From Bifidobacterium mizhiense (GTDB lineage Bacteria; Actinomycetota; Actinomycetes; Actinomycetales; Bifidobacteriaceae), in contig NZ_BPWE01000003.1 in the NCBI RefSeq assembly GCF_020884755.1, positions 248,001-312,000 of the forward strand: a stretch of DNA of 64,000 nucleotides. Reading direction: 5' to 3'. The notes beneath the pieces were generated by a model. That model was not told the origin of the DNA. It worked only from the letters and a program-made list of their open reading frames with translations, and did not search any database. The translations under genes and the position numbers were made by a program. Below are positions 28,414 to 37,289 of the stretch, in pieces. Each line of letters opens with the position of its first letter. The stretch's first letter is position 1.

Positions 28414-29487
28414 ATGATCACGATGAAGCAGATCGCCGAACGCACAGGTGTATCCGTCTCCACTGTCTCTCTGGTGCTCAACGGCCGCGATAAGGGCAGA
28501 GTCAAATCGGAAACTGCCCGAAAGGTGCGCAGCACAGCCAAGACCCTGGGCTATCGGCCCAATCCCATGGCCCGGTCGCTGCGTACCAGCAAGACCGGCA
28601 TGTTGGGCTTTATCAGCGAAGAGGTGGCCACCACGCCCTACGCTGGCGCCATCATTCAGGGTGCCCAAGATGCGGCAGCCGAACGTGGTTACATGCTTCT
28701 CACTGTCTCCACCGATGGGGGCGCTCGGGAAGCCGAGCAGATCCAGGCCCTGAAGCGCTATGGAGTGGACGGATTCCTCTTCGCCAAGATGTACGACCAG
28801 GAGGTGGACCTGCCCCAGGCTCTGCGTTCCTGCCCTGCTGTGGTCGTCAACGCTTCGGAGCGGGTCAACCGCTGTCCCAGCATCGCCCCTGACGAATTTC
28901 TGATCGGCTACGATGCTACCCGCCACCTGATCGAATCAGGTTGTCATCGGGTAGCCTACCTGGGCACCACACAGGATCTGCCGGCGCAAGAAGACAGAAT
29001 GCGCGGATATCACACAGCTCTCAAGGAAGCTGGCTTACCCACAAGTCAGGCCTTGACCCGACTGGTCGGGTTCAACCAGGACGCCATGGATCAGGCAAAC
29101 GACCTGATGGATGACCAACACCCCGATGGGGTTTTCTGCTTCAATGACTCGCGTTCCTTCTACCTCTACCAGGCCGCCGCTGCGCGCCATCTGATCATCG
29201 GCAAGGACCTTAATTTGGTGGGCGTGGACAACCACCAGGTTATAGCCGAAACCACGGCACCACCCTTGACCACCGTCGAACTGCCCCATTACGAGATGGG
29301 CTTCTGGGCGGTACGGCGACTACTGGCGCAAATCAATCCCCGTCGCGTTTCCCTGCCCCTGCCCGAAACTCGTGCCACCCTGCCCCCGCTCGATCAAGCT
29401 GGCGGGGTACGTATCCATTGCGCGCTTATTCGCAAGGGCTCCACTCGCCTTGATGCCGCTTTGGACACGGTTCCAACAAGCCACTAA
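28414..29487 (+). CDS. LacI family transcriptional regulator, likely of the sucrose genes
   Basis: 357 residues. An N-terminal LacI helix-turn-helix (MKQIAERTGVSVSTVSLVLNG) and hinge are followed by a periplasmic-binding-protein-like sugar domain (LGFISEEVATTPY, DGFLFAKMYDQ, FNDSRSFYLYQAA). I choose ATG 28414 because AAGG lies seven bases upstream; ATG 28408 is too close to it. Position just upstream of the sucrose permease and GH32 genes, plus twin CG-centred palindromes before the permease, make it their probable repressor, with sucrose or a product as inducer. Confidence 0.93.
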   Translation: MITMKQIAERTGVSVSTVSLVLNGRDKGRVKSETARKVRSTAKTLGYRPNPMARSLRTSKTGMLGFISEEVATTPYAGAIIQGAQDAAAERGYMLLTVSTDGGAREAEQIQALKRYGVDGFLFAKMYDQEVDLPQALRSCPAVVVNASERVNRCPSIAPDEFLIGYDATRHLIESGCHRVAYLGTTQDLPAQEDRMRGYHTALKEAGLPTSQALTRLVGFNQDAMDQANDLMDDQHPDGVFCFNDSRSFYLYQAAAARHLIIGKDLNLVGVDNHQVIAETTAPPLTTVELPHYEMGFWAVRRLLAQINPRRVSLPLPETRATLPPLDQAGGVRIHCALIRKGSTRLDAALDTVPTSH

Positions 29488-29617
29488 AGCCGTACACACC
29501 CCTCCTCATCGCAAGATGGTGAAACAAGGCCGAAGTCTGGAGGGCTTCGTGCAAACTGCCAATAGGCCGGCATCCCCTGCTAGTTGCTAATCGTGCTCAC
29601 AGGCACCCACAGTATCC

Positions 29618-29645
29618 GTCAATCGTTTGACGTAAATCGATTGAC
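29618..29645. promoter_or_regulatory. Two abutting LacI-type operators before the sucrose permease
   Basis: Two 14-base palindromic sites stand side by side. The first (29618-29631) has arms GTCAA and TTGAC around TCGT. The second (29632-29645) reads GTAAATCGATTGAC. Both have the central CG typical of LacI-family sites, and their centres are 14 bases apart. They overlap the probable -35 element, which fits repression by the upstream LacI-family protein. Confidence 0.75.
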
Positions 29646-29655
29646 GACCTACTAT
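29627..29655 (+). promoter_or_regulatory. Probable promoter of the sucrose permease-hydrolase operon
   Basis: TTGACG at 29627-29632 and TACTAT at 29650-29655 are 17 bases apart. An overlapping alternative -10, TATACT, is at 29653-29658. The -35 lies inside the first operator. The transcript would have a leader of about 80 bases with a small hairpin (GCACTGC/GCGGTGC, 29703-29722) ahead of the ribosome binding site. Confidence 0.55.
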
Positions 29656-29745
29656 ACTTACCAGGATTCGCTCTGCACACAGGAAGTGCATCGAACCAGG
29701 AGGCACTGCGGAGAAGCGGTGCACAACAAGTGAGGGAGGGGCAGC

Positions 29746-31038
29746 ATGGCCGCCAAATCATCAGCATGGAGGAATCCATCATATTTGGAATCCTCTACCG
29801 GAATATTCTTCTTCTTCTGTGCCTGGGGCATCTGGTGGTCCTTCTACCAGCGGTGGCTGGTGACGGGCCTGGGAATGAACAACACGCAGGTAGGCAAGAT
29901 CTACTCCATCAATTCCGTGGCAACCTTGATCATCATGTTCGTCTACGGGGTCATCCAGGACGAGTTGGGCGTCAAGCGCCGTCTGGCCATCTTCATCGCC
30001 GCCATCGCCGCCCTGGTGGGACCTTTCGTCCAATTCATCTATGCTCCGCTCATGCACACCAACATGATGCTGGGCGCCATGTTGGGCGCAGTGGTCCTCT
30101 CTGCAGGCTTCATGTCTGGCTGCTCCCTGATAGAGGCCATCACCGAACGCTACTCACGCAAGTTCGGCTTCGAGTACGGACAGTCCAGGGCCTGGGGCTC
30201 CTTCGGCTACGCCATCGTAGCTTTGATCGCCGGCTTCGTTTTCAACATCAACCCCATGATCAACTTCTGGCTGGGCTCAGCCTTCGGTCTGTGCATGCTC
30301 CTGGTCTACGCCTTCTGGATCCCCGACGAGCAGCGCGAGGAGATCAGCCGTGAATCGACTCCTGAAGGAGAGAAGTCCCAGCCATCCCTGAGAGATATGC
30401 TCCACGTGCTGGGCATGCCAGCCCTCTGGCTGCTGATCGTCTTCATGATCTTCACCAACACCTTCTACACGGTCTTCGACCAGCAGATGTTCCCCACCTA
30501 CTACGCCAACCTCTTCGCCACGCCTCAGCTGGGCAACCAGGTCTACGGGATCCTCAACTCCTTCCAGGTCTTCCTGGAGTCGGCCATGATGGGCGTGGTT
30601 CCCGTCATCATGCGCAAGATCGGCGTGCGCAACTCACTTTTGTTGGGAGCCACGGTCATGTTCGCCAGGATCGGCCTGTGCGGTTTCTTCCACGACCCTG
30701 TCATGGTCTCCATCGTCAAGCTCTTCCACTCCATCGAGGTCCCGCTCTTCAGCCTGCCGGCCTTCCGCTACTTCACCCTGCACTTCAACCCCAAGCTGTC
30801 CGCCACCCTCTACATGGTGGGCTTCCAGATCGCCTCCCAGGTCGGCCAGGTGGCCCTGTCCACTCCGCTGGGCATGCTCCACGACCGGGCTGGCGACCGG
30901 ATCACGTTCTACACCATCTCATTGGTGGTGCTTGCTGCCCTGATCTACGGTATCTTCGTGCTCAAGCGCGACGACCAGCAGGTTGACGGTGATCCCTTCA
31001 TCAGGGATTCGCAGAAGTCCGCCGTGACCCAGGGCTGA
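29746..31038 (+). CDS. cscB: Sucrose:proton symporter of the LacY/CscB family
   Basis: 430-residue, 12-helix MFS permease of the oligosaccharide:H+ symporter family. FFFFCAWGIWWSFYQRWL at the N-terminus, YGQSRAWGSFGYAI (helix 5 region), EVPLFSLPAFRY and GFQIASQVGQVALSTPLGMLHDRAG match E. coli CscB more than LacY. It should import sucrose for the GH32 enzyme encoded 50 bases downstream. GGGAGG sits before the ATG. Other oligosaccharides as substrate cannot be excluded. Confidence 0.88.
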   Translation: MAAKSSAWRNPSYLESSTGIFFFFCAWGIWWSFYQRWLVTGLGMNNTQVGKIYSINSVATLIIMFVYGVIQDELGVKRRLAIFIAAIAALVGPFVQFIYAPLMHTNMMLGAMLGAVVLSAGFMSGCSLIEAITERYSRKFGFEYGQSRAWGSFGYAIVALIAGFVFNINPMINFWLGSAFGLCMLLVYAFWIPDEQREEISRESTPEGEKSQPSLRDMLHVLGMPALWLLIVFMIFTNTFYTVFDQQMFPTYYANLFATPQLGNQVYGILNSFQVFLESAMMGVVPVIMRKIGVRNSLLLGATVMFARIGLCGFFHDPVMVSIVKLFHSIEVPLFSLPAFRYFTLHFNPKLSATLYMVGFQIASQVGQVALSTPLGMLHDRAGDRITFYTISLVVLAALIYGIFVLKRDDQQVDGDPFIRDSQKSAVTQG

Positions 31039-31088
31039 TCCCCACATCAACCATCATCAGCACCCATCCAACCCGAAAGGATTCAAGG

Positions 31089-32612
31089 ATGAACCAGTCA
31101 GTAACCAAGGAAAACGCCGATATGAGCGCTCAGCTGGACAAGGCCCAGAAGAGCATCGATCGGCTCTTCGCCACCCGCAATGACCGCTGGTATCCCCAGT
31201 GCCACATCGCCTCCAAGGCCGGATGGATCAACGACCCCAACGGCCTGAGCTACTACAAGGGGCGCTATCATGCCTACTTCCAGCTCAACCCCTACGGGAG
31301 CGAGTGGGGAAACATGCACTGGGGTCACGTCTCCAGCGCCGACCTGGTCACCTGGCGGCGCGAGCCCCTGGCCATGGCGCCCACCCTTGAGGTCGAGAAG
31401 GACGGAGTCTTCTCCGGATCGGCCGTGGTGGGCGACGACGGCCGTCTGACCATCTACTACACCGGTCACCGCTGGCGCAATGGGGTCAACGATGATGACG
31501 GCAACCTCCAGGAGCAGTGCATGGCCGTCTCCTCCGACGGTATCCACTTCGAAAAGAAGGGTGTCGTGGTCCCCTGCCCCGACGACAAGATCCTGCACTT
31601 CCGTGACCCCAAGGTGTGGAAGATGGGCGGGCTCTGGTACATGGTCTTCGGAGTCAGCACCCCCGCCCACCGGGGCGAGATCTGGATGTATACCTCCAAT
31701 GACATGGAGCACTGGACCTTCGACCGTGTGATCTATCGGCACCCCGACCCCGAGGTCTTCATGCTGGAATGCCCCGATATGTTCCCCCTGGAGGACAAGT
31801 GGGTGATCTGCTACTCGGCCATGGGCTTGAAACCCCATGGATTCGAAGCCCGCAACCACAACAACGCCGGCTATGTGATCGGCAGCTGGCAGCCCGGGGG
31901 CGACTTCCATCAGGAGACGGACTTCCACCTCTGGGACGACGGCCACAACTTCTATGCCCCGCAGACCTTCCAAGCCCCTGACGGCCGCAGGCTGGTCTTC
32001 GGCTGGATGAGCCCCTTTACCGAACCCATCCCCATGCAGGATGACGGCTGGTGTGGCCAGTTCACCTTGCCCCGCGAGGTCACCCTGGCCGGTGATCATC
32101 TGCGCTGCCTGCCCATACGCGAGTTCTCCAACCTGGATCAGGACCAGCAGGACTTCGGCCCCATCGAGCTGGAGGTCAACGGCAGCCAGGATCTGGTGGA
32201 CGACGCGCAGACCGCCGACATCACCATGGAAATCGACCTGGCCAAGTCCCAGGCAGAGCGCATCGGTCTGGAGATTCACCGGACGCAATCCGGCGACCAC
32301 ACGCTGGTCTGCTATGACGACCAGCTGGGCCGCGTGGTGCTCGACCGCCACTGCAACACCTACGGGGACCGTGGCTACCGCACTGCTCCAGTCGACAAGT
32401 CCTCGGGAAAGCTCAAGCTGCGCATCATCGTGGACCGGGGCTCGATCGAGGTTGTCGTCAACGACGGGCTGGAGATCATGTCCTCCTACTCCTTCCCCGC
32501 CCAAGGGCCCCGCGGCATCCGCCTGATCGCCGAATCCGGCGAGGGCAAGGCCCTGATCGACTCCCTCTCCATCGCCAGGCTGGGCACCATCTGGGAAGAG
32601 CCGGATCGCTGA
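31089..32612 (+). CDS. cscA: GH32 beta-fructofuranosidase (sucrase)
   Basis: 507-residue cytoplasmic glycoside hydrolase family 32 enzyme, splitting sucrose to glucose and fructose. The nucleophile Asp49 is in WINDPNG, Asp173 (RDP) stabilises the transition state, and Glu227 (EC motif, MLECPDMF) is the acid/base. The five-bladed propeller is followed by a C-terminal beta-sandwich (about 350-507). There is no signal peptide. AAAGGA lies before the ATG. It is the second gene of the operon and is closed by a strong terminator. Short fructo-oligosaccharides are a possible extra substrate. Confidence 0.94.
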   Translation: MNQSVTKENADMSAQLDKAQKSIDRLFATRNDRWYPQCHIASKAGWINDPNGLSYYKGRYHAYFQLNPYGSEWGNMHWGHVSSADLVTWRREPLAMAPTLEVEKDGVFSGSAVVGDDGRLTIYYTGHRWRNGVNDDDGNLQEQCMAVSSDGIHFEKKGVVVPCPDDKILHFRDPKVWKMGGLWYMVFGVSTPAHRGEIWMYTSNDMEHWTFDRVIYRHPDPEVFMLECPDMFPLEDKWVICYSAMGLKPHGFEARNHNNAGYVIGSWQPGGDFHQETDFHLWDDGHNFYAPQTFQAPDGRRLVFGWMSPFTEPIPMQDDGWCGQFTLPREVTLAGDHLRCLPIREFSNLDQDQQDFGPIELEVNGSQDLVDDAQTADITMEIDLAKSQAERIGLEIHRTQSGDHTLVCYDDQLGRVVLDRHCNTYGDRGYRTAPVDKSSGKLKLRIIVDRGSIEVVVNDGLEIMSSYSFPAQGPRGIRLIAESGEGKALIDSLSIARLGTIWEEPDR

Positions 32613-32641
32613 TCCCGCTGTCCTGGTCGGCACAGGAAAGG

Positions 32642-32682
32642 CCTGCCCTCTGAATCACTCAGGGGGCAGGTCTTTTTGTTTT
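32642..32682 (+). terminator. Rho-independent terminator after the GH32 gene
   Basis: A stem of CCTGCCC plus CTGA pairs with TCAG plus GGGCAGG around a five-base loop, with one T-G pair. It is followed at once by TCTTTTTGTTTT. It closes the sucrose operon 30 bases after its stop codon. Confidence 0.9.
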
Positions 32683-32683
32683 G

Positions 32684-32718
32684 CAAGCATCGCTTTCAAG
32701 CATCGCCTTCAAGCATCC
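32684..32718. repeat. Three tandem copies of a 13-base repeat
   Basis: CAAGCATCGCTTT, CAAGCATCGCCTT and the shorter CAAGCATCC follow one another directly behind the terminator T-tract. They contain no gene. The remaining bases to 32866 hold partly self-complementary sequence (GAGACC/GGTCTC around 32796-32820) that may end the minus-strand transporter message. Confidence 0.8.
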
Positions 32719-32866
32719 ATGGTCAGAACCGATGAATCGGAAATCCTCGAGAAAGCACCGGTCCTTTGGCACTGACTCCTTGCCGGAGACCGCCAGTCAT
32801 GACTCGGTCTCAGTCCTTTGATCTGCGGGACCGGAAGCCATTGGTGCGGCCGATCCGACTTCGGCT

Positions 32867-34063
32867 TTACTTGCCGACCTTGACCAGCAGAGCCATCAGC
32901 CCGGAGGCGATGGCCGCCGCGCCCATGAAGAGGAAGGCTCCGACGAAGGAACCGCCGGCCGCCTTGACCAGGTAGCCGATGATCATGGGGGCCAGGAATC
33001 CGCCCAGGGTGCCGCCGGTATTGATGATGCCGATGGCGGAGCCGATGATGTGCGGGTCCATGATCTTGTGGGGCCAGGTGAAGATGCCGGTGAAGGCCAC
33101 CACGGAGACGCAGGATACCAGGATCAGCAGCAGGAGGGAGAGCCAGATGTTGCGCGAGAAGACGAAGCATACGACCAGGACGGCGCTGATCACCCCGGCG
33201 CCCAGAATGGCCAGCTTCTCCCTGCCCAGGAAGAGCTTCGAAAGCAGCTGACCGGCGTAGATGGTGGCGACGGTCGTGAAGACCGCGTTGACCGCCAGCA
33301 GGATGCCGGCCTGGCCAATCGTAAGGCCAAAGGTGTTTTTGATGAAGGTGGGCATCCAGGAGATATTGCCGTACAGGAGGATGTTCAGCAGCAGCATGGC
33401 CACGAAGAGGACCAGCACGTTCCTGTTCTTCAGAACCTCGAGGAAGCCTGCCCCCTTGGCTCCGGGCTTCTGGTCAGCCTCGGGCTGGCGGGGCTTGGAG
33501 GGCACGAAGATCAGGATGCAGACAAAGGCCAGCAGGTAGAGGGTGCCCAGCACAGCGTAGGCCAGGTGCCAGTTGATGGCGACCAGGTTGGCGCCCAGGA
33601 CGAAGGCCAGAATGCCGCCGATGCCCGAGGTCGACAGGATCAGCGACTGGACGAAGGTGCGCCGTTCCTGGGGGAAGTTCTCCGCGATCGACTTGGAGCA
33701 GGAGGGCGGGTAGCCGCCGTGGCCCATGCCAGCGAAGAACCGGACGATGATGAAGAAGGCCAGACCATTGGCCAGGCCGAACAGGTAGCTGAACAGACCG
33801 ATGATGATCATGGAGGCCATCAGCACACGCTTGGCCCCAAGCCGGTCGGCCAGCCAGCCGCTGGGAATCTGCATGAGCGAGTAGCCCAGGAAGAAGGCCG
33901 ACATGATGATGCCTGTCTGCCCCGAGTCAAGGTGGAACTGCTCGGAGATGGGGATGATGGCGGTCGAGATCATGTTCTTGTCCATGTACACGATCGAGTA
34001 ACCGGCCATCAGGGAAAAGATCAGCGTTCCGCTCGCCGTTTTTGAGGATTGCTTGATTGCCAT
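32867..34063 (-). CDS. MFS transporter, anion:cation symporter-like
   Basis: 398 residues, about 12 membrane helices. The signature between helices 2 and 3 (GYSLMQIPSGWLADRLGAKRVL) and the SIVYMDKNMISTAIIPI start resemble the ACS family, which carries organic acids, sugar acids or vitamins. I start it at ATG 34063 (MAIKQSSK, GAAGGA about ten bases upstream) rather than at 34105. It follows the AbgB-like gene by 91 bases, with a nested hairpin between. It may import the substrate of that hydrolase; the cargo is unknown. Confidence 0.87.
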   Translation of the reverse strand: MAIKQSSKTASGTLIFSLMAGYSIVYMDKNMISTAIIPISEQFHLDSGQTGIIMSAFFLGYSLMQIPSGWLADRLGAKRVLMASMIIIGLFSYLFGLANGLAFFIIVRFFAGMGHGGYPPSCSKSIAENFPQERRTFVQSLILSTSGIGGILAFVLGANLVAINWHLAYAVLGTLYLLAFVCILIFVPSKPRQPEADQKPGAKGAGFLEVLKNRNVLVLFVAMLLLNILLYGNISWMPTFIKNTFGLTIGQAGILLAVNAVFTTVATIYAGQLLSKLFLGREKLAILGAGVISAVLVVCFVFSRNIWLSLLLLILVSCVSVVAFTGIFTWPHKIMDPHIIGSAIGIINTGGTLGGFLAPMIIGYLVKAAGGSFVGAFLFMGAAAIASGLMALLVKVGK

Positions 34064-34090
34064 TGGTCTGTCATCCTTCAGTAGAAACCG

Positions 34091-34141
34091 GCCGCCGCCG
34101 GGCAAGGTGATCCCGCAAAGATCACAGGGCCTGGCGGCAGC
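34091..34141 (-). other. Nested hairpin between the M20 hydrolase and MFS genes
   Basis: Outer arms GCCGCCGCC (34091-34099) and GGCGGCAGC (34133-34141) enclose inner arms GTGATC (34107-34112) and GATCAC (34120-34125). There is no T-run. It lies in the only gap of this two-gene unit and may stabilise the upstream message or lower expression of the transporter. Confidence 0.5.
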
Positions 34142-34154
34142 CGAACAGTAGAGG

Positions 34155-35585
34155 TCAGTGGGGCATCACATCGTCAGGAATGACGACCTTGTACTCCTGA
34201 CCGGCGAAGGTCTTGTCGAAGTCCTCCTTGGCGGCCTTGACCAGATCCGAGTTGGTAAAGGCATCGTAGGCGGTCAGGGCCAGGGTCTTGCCCGCAGCCA
34301 GCAGGCCCTTGTGGGCCACCGAGGACTTGCCGTTGGCCGCCCACTGCCAGGAGTGGGCCGAGGTTCCCTGGGGCTCGAACCCGCCGCTGAACTGGGCGGT
34401 GGGCGTCTGCCAGCTGACATCGCCGACATCGGTGGATCCCGATGCCGTATCGGTGAAGACCAGTGGGTACTTCTTCAAGGCCATGGTGGACTCGGCCATC
34501 TTCCTGACTTCCTCATCCGTCAGATCAGGGAAGGCCTCCTTGGTGCGGCTGAGCACCCGCTGCTTGCCGGCCTCGGGGACCGTGTCCGTGTAGCGGCGCT
34601 CGTAGTCCAGCTCCTGCTGATCCAGGGGCAGGGGGCCGACGAGGTCCAGGTTCTTGTCTATGGCCTCGGTCAGCGGATGGTTGGGAATGAAGTTGTAGCA
34701 GGCCGCGTCGAACTCCTCCTTGACCTGGGTCTCGGTCATCAGGGCCGCACCCTGGGCGATCTTCTCCACACGCTTGAACAGATCTTGAGCCTGGTCCATC
34801 CTGGGGGCGCGCACGAAGTAGTAGAGCCGGGCATGGGACTGCACCACGTTGGCTGACTCGCCGCCTGCGTCGATGAAGGCGTAGTGCACGCGGGCCGCAT
34901 CGATCATGTGCTCGCGCAGGAACTGCACGCCCACGTTCATCAGCTCAGCGGCGTCCAGGGCGCTTCGGCCCAGCTCGGGAGCCGCAGCCGCATGCGCCGG
35001 CACACCGGTGAAGTCGAAGTAGGCCTGCAGGACCGCCAGGCTGGAGGAGCCCCAGGCCTGGGTCACATCCGAGGGATGCCAGGACAGGGCCAGATCCAGC
35101 CCGTCGAAGACCCCGTCCCTGGCCATGAAGGCCTTGCCGTAACCCGACTCCTCAGCCGGGCAGCCGAAGACCTTGATGGTCCCCTTGAGGCCCTTCTCCT
35201 GCATGAAGGTCTTGATGCCCACGCCTGCCGCGACGGCGGCCATGCCCAGGATGTTGTGGCCGCAGCCTTGCCCGTTGCCGCCTTCAACCAAGGGCTTGTG
35301 CTCGCCCAGGTCGGCCACCTGGCTGAGCCCTCCCAGGGCATCGTATTCGCCGGTGATGCCGATCACCGGACGGCCCGAACCCCAGGTCGCCACATAGGCA
35401 TAGTCCATATGGCCCACGCCCTTCTCGATCTCGAAGCCCTCCTGCTCAAGCACCTTGTAGTGCTGCTGGACCGACTCCTTGACTGCAAACCTGGTCTCAG
35501 GGGTGCCCCAAATATGATCGGCTGCCTCGATGAACTCCTGTGACTTGTCCTCGATGATCTGCATGATGCGTTGCTTGTCGTCCAC
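34155..35585 (-). CDS. M20 family amidohydrolase, AbgB-like (p-aminobenzoyl-glutamate hydrolase subunit B)
   Basis: 476 residues. ITGEYDALGGLSQ, NGQGCGHNILGMAA, GCPAEESGYGKAFM and WHPSDVTQ are the metal and active-site segments of M20 peptidases. Length and motifs follow E. coli AbgB closely, including the STDVGDVSWQTPT and TSAHSWQ regions. The frame is open to 35663. GTG 35585 is chosen because AAGGAG lies nine bases ahead and length then matches AbgB. E. coli AbgB works with AbgA, which is absent here, so this may be a stand-alone amidohydrolase or dipeptidase. Confidence 0.85.
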   Translation of the reverse strand: MDDKQRIMQIIEDKSQEFIEAADHIWGTPETRFAVKESVQQHYKVLEQEGFEIEKGVGHMDYAYVATWGSGRPVIGITGEYDALGGLSQVADLGEHKPLVEGGNGQGCGHNILGMAAVAAGVGIKTFMQEKGLKGTIKVFGCPAEESGYGKAFMARDGVFDGLDLALSWHPSDVTQAWGSSSLAVLQAYFDFTGVPAHAAAAPELGRSALDAAELMNVGVQFLREHMIDAARVHYAFIDAGGESANVVQSHARLYYFVRAPRMDQAQDLFKRVEKIAQGAALMTETQVKEEFDAACYNFIPNHPLTEAIDKNLDLVGPLPLDQQELDYERRYTDTVPEAGKQRVLSRTKEAFPDLTDEEVRKMAESTMALKKYPLVFTDTASGSTDVGDVSWQTPTAQFSGGFEPQGTSAHSWQWAANGKSSVAHKGLLAAGKTLALTAYDAFTNSDLVKAAKEDFDKTFAGQEYKVVIPDDVMPH

Positions 35586-35753
35586 GCCTGTCGACTCCTT
35601 CGTTTCGTTTGCTGCGCTGATTTCCACGGCGGACACATGGCCTGCTCCGCTGTGATAAGTCACAGACTACCTTTCATGGGCGTTACGAGGGTGTTCAGAC
35701 GTGTAAATTTGGACGACTATGGGTAACCTCACAAAATTGGAGGTTCTGTCTTC

Positions 35754-36548
35754 TCAGGCATTCTCCACGCCGCCAAAGCGCCTGTCCCGGTGGATGTAAT
35801 CGTCGATGGCCCGCCAGAGCACCTCTCGTCCGCAGTCCGGGAAGAGCTCAGGGACGAAATCCAGCTCCGCATAGGCCGCCTGCCAGGGCAGAAAATTGGA
35901 GGTGCGCTGCTCCCCAGAGGTGCGCATGACCAGGTCGCAATCCGGAATGTCGGGGTTGTAGAGGTGCTGGGCGATCATCTTTTCGGTCACCTTGGAACCC
36001 TTGATCTGCCCGGCCGCAACTTCTCGGGCGATGTCTGTGGCTGCATCGGCCAGCTCAGCCCTGCCCCCGTAGTTGATGCAGAAGATCACATCGATCCTGG
36101 TGTTGTGCCGGGTGCGCTCCATGGCCGCCTCCAGCTCGTCGATGACCGACTTCCAGAGCCGGGGCCGACGGCCAGCCCAGCGCACGCGCACCCCCCAGTC
36201 GTCCATCTGGGCCACCCTACGGTGGATGATGTCCCGGGAGAAGCCCATCAGAAAGCGGACCTCGGCCGGCGAGCGCTTCCAGTTCTCCGTGGAAAAGGTG
36301 TACAGGCTCAGGTAGCGGACCCCGGCCTCAATGGCCCCGGCTATGGTGTCGAAGACCACCGGCTCGGCGGCCCGGTGACCCTGGGTGCGCTCCATGCCCC
36401 TCTGCTTGGCCCAGCGGCCATTCCCATCCATGATCACACCCAGGTGCCGCGGGACTGAGCCCTTGGGGAACTGCGGGATACGCGCGGGGTCGGAGAAGGG
36501 GGCTGCGGGCACATCCAGGGAGGTGTAGTCGACGGGGTCAAAGCTCAT
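35754..36548 (-). CDS. uppS: Isoprenyl transferase (undecaprenyl diphosphate synthase type)
   Basis: 264-residue cis-prenyltransferase making the lipid carrier for cell-wall polymers. GVIMDGNGRWAKQR carries the catalytic Asp, SLYTFSTENWKRS and the C-terminal RTSGEQRTSNFLPWQ substrate-binding segments follow, and the dimer end is usual. About 35 extra residues precede the core, as in other actinobacteria. It starts three bases after recO stops. Actinobacteria may have two such enzymes with different chain lengths; which one this is cannot be told. Confidence 0.95.
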   Translation of the reverse strand: MSFDPVDYTSLDVPAAPFSDPARIPQFPKGSVPRHLGVIMDGNGRWAKQRGMERTQGHRAAEPVVFDTIAGAIEAGVRYLSLYTFSTENWKRSPAEVRFLMGFSRDIIHRRVAQMDDWGVRVRWAGRRPRLWKSVIDELEAAMERTRHNTRIDVIFCINYGGRAELADAATDIAREVAAGQIKGSKVTEKMIAQHLYNPDIPDCDLVMRTSGEQRTSNFLPWQAAYAELDFVPELFPDCGREVLWRAIDDYIHRDRRFGGVENA

Positions 36549-36551
36549 GCT

Positions 36552-37274
36552 TCAAGAATCTAATAGCCTCAGGGATCTGATGGGCCGCTCCAGGTAATAT
36601 TCGCCCCATTTCTCAACAAGACCGTCGCAGAGGGGGGTGGAACCCTTGCCGTCCAGCTTGGACCAGTCCCCGGTGCTCAGCGCCCGGAAGCGTGCCAGGG
36701 TGGCGGGATCCACCGCCACGGCGTCGGTAGGCCTGTCCCTACTGCAGACCACCCCACCGCCAGGCACCGAAAAGTGGGTCAGCTGGTCGGTCCGGCCGCA
36801 GACGATGCAGGAATCCAGCCGGGGCCTCCAGCCAGCCAGCGCCAGGGACCGCAGCAGGTAGGAGGCGCCGATGTCACGGGGTCCATGTCGGTGACCAGCC
36901 AGACTGGCCAGGGCGGAGGCCAGCAGACGGTATTGCTCAGGGGCCGGCTCGTGCTCGCCCACCACCAGCTTGTCGGCGGTCTCAAGCATGACGCCCCCGT
37001 TGGCATAGAGGTCATAGTCGGCGCATATGGCATCTGCATAGGCGGCTATGCTGACGGCCTGGGAGACGATGTCCAGGTTGCGGCCACGGGAGATGAGCAG
37101 GTCGTCACGCATGAATGGCTCCAGACGCGCGCCGAAGCGGGACTTGGTCCGTCGCACCCCCTTGGCCACGGCCCTGACCTTGCCGTGTCCCCTGGTCAGA
37201 ATGGTGACGATCCGATCTGCCTCGCCCAGTTTGACCGTTCTGAGGACCAGGCCCTCGTCACGATAGATAGCCAC
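36552..37274 (-). CDS. recO: DNA repair protein RecO
   Basis: 240 residues. An N-terminal OB-fold (YRDEGLVLRTVKLGEADRIVTILTRGHGKV) is followed by a helical domain. A zinc-finger-like stretch has three cysteines (CIVCG ... VVCSRD), one fewer than the four-Cys form in some relatives. RecO loads RecA onto SSB-coated DNA with RecR. The close pairing with uppS is usual in actinobacteria. Confidence 0.94.
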   Translation of the reverse strand: MAIYRDEGLVLRTVKLGEADRIVTILTRGHGKVRAVAKGVRRTKSRFGARLEPFMRDDLLISRGRNLDIVSQAVSIAAYADAICADYDLYANGGVMLETADKLVVGEHEPAPEQYRLLASALASLAGHRHGPRDIGASYLLRSLALAGWRPRLDSCIVCGRTDQLTHFSVPGGGVVCSRDRPTDAVAVDPATLARFRALSTGDWSKLDGKGSTPLCDGLVEKWGEYYLERPIRSLRLLDS

Positions 37275-37289
37275 GACGGCCCCGTCCTT

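Noticed and set aside
31098-32633. 511-codon open frame antisense to the GH32 gene
   Set aside because: It mirrors the GH32 gene almost end to end, is rich in Val/Gly/Asp/His as expected from the complement of GC-rich codons, and shows no family motif. The plus-strand gene has all catalytic residues.
32684-32718. Tandem repeats as a small CRISPR array
   Set aside because: The units are directly adjacent with no spacers, and no cas gene is present in the window.
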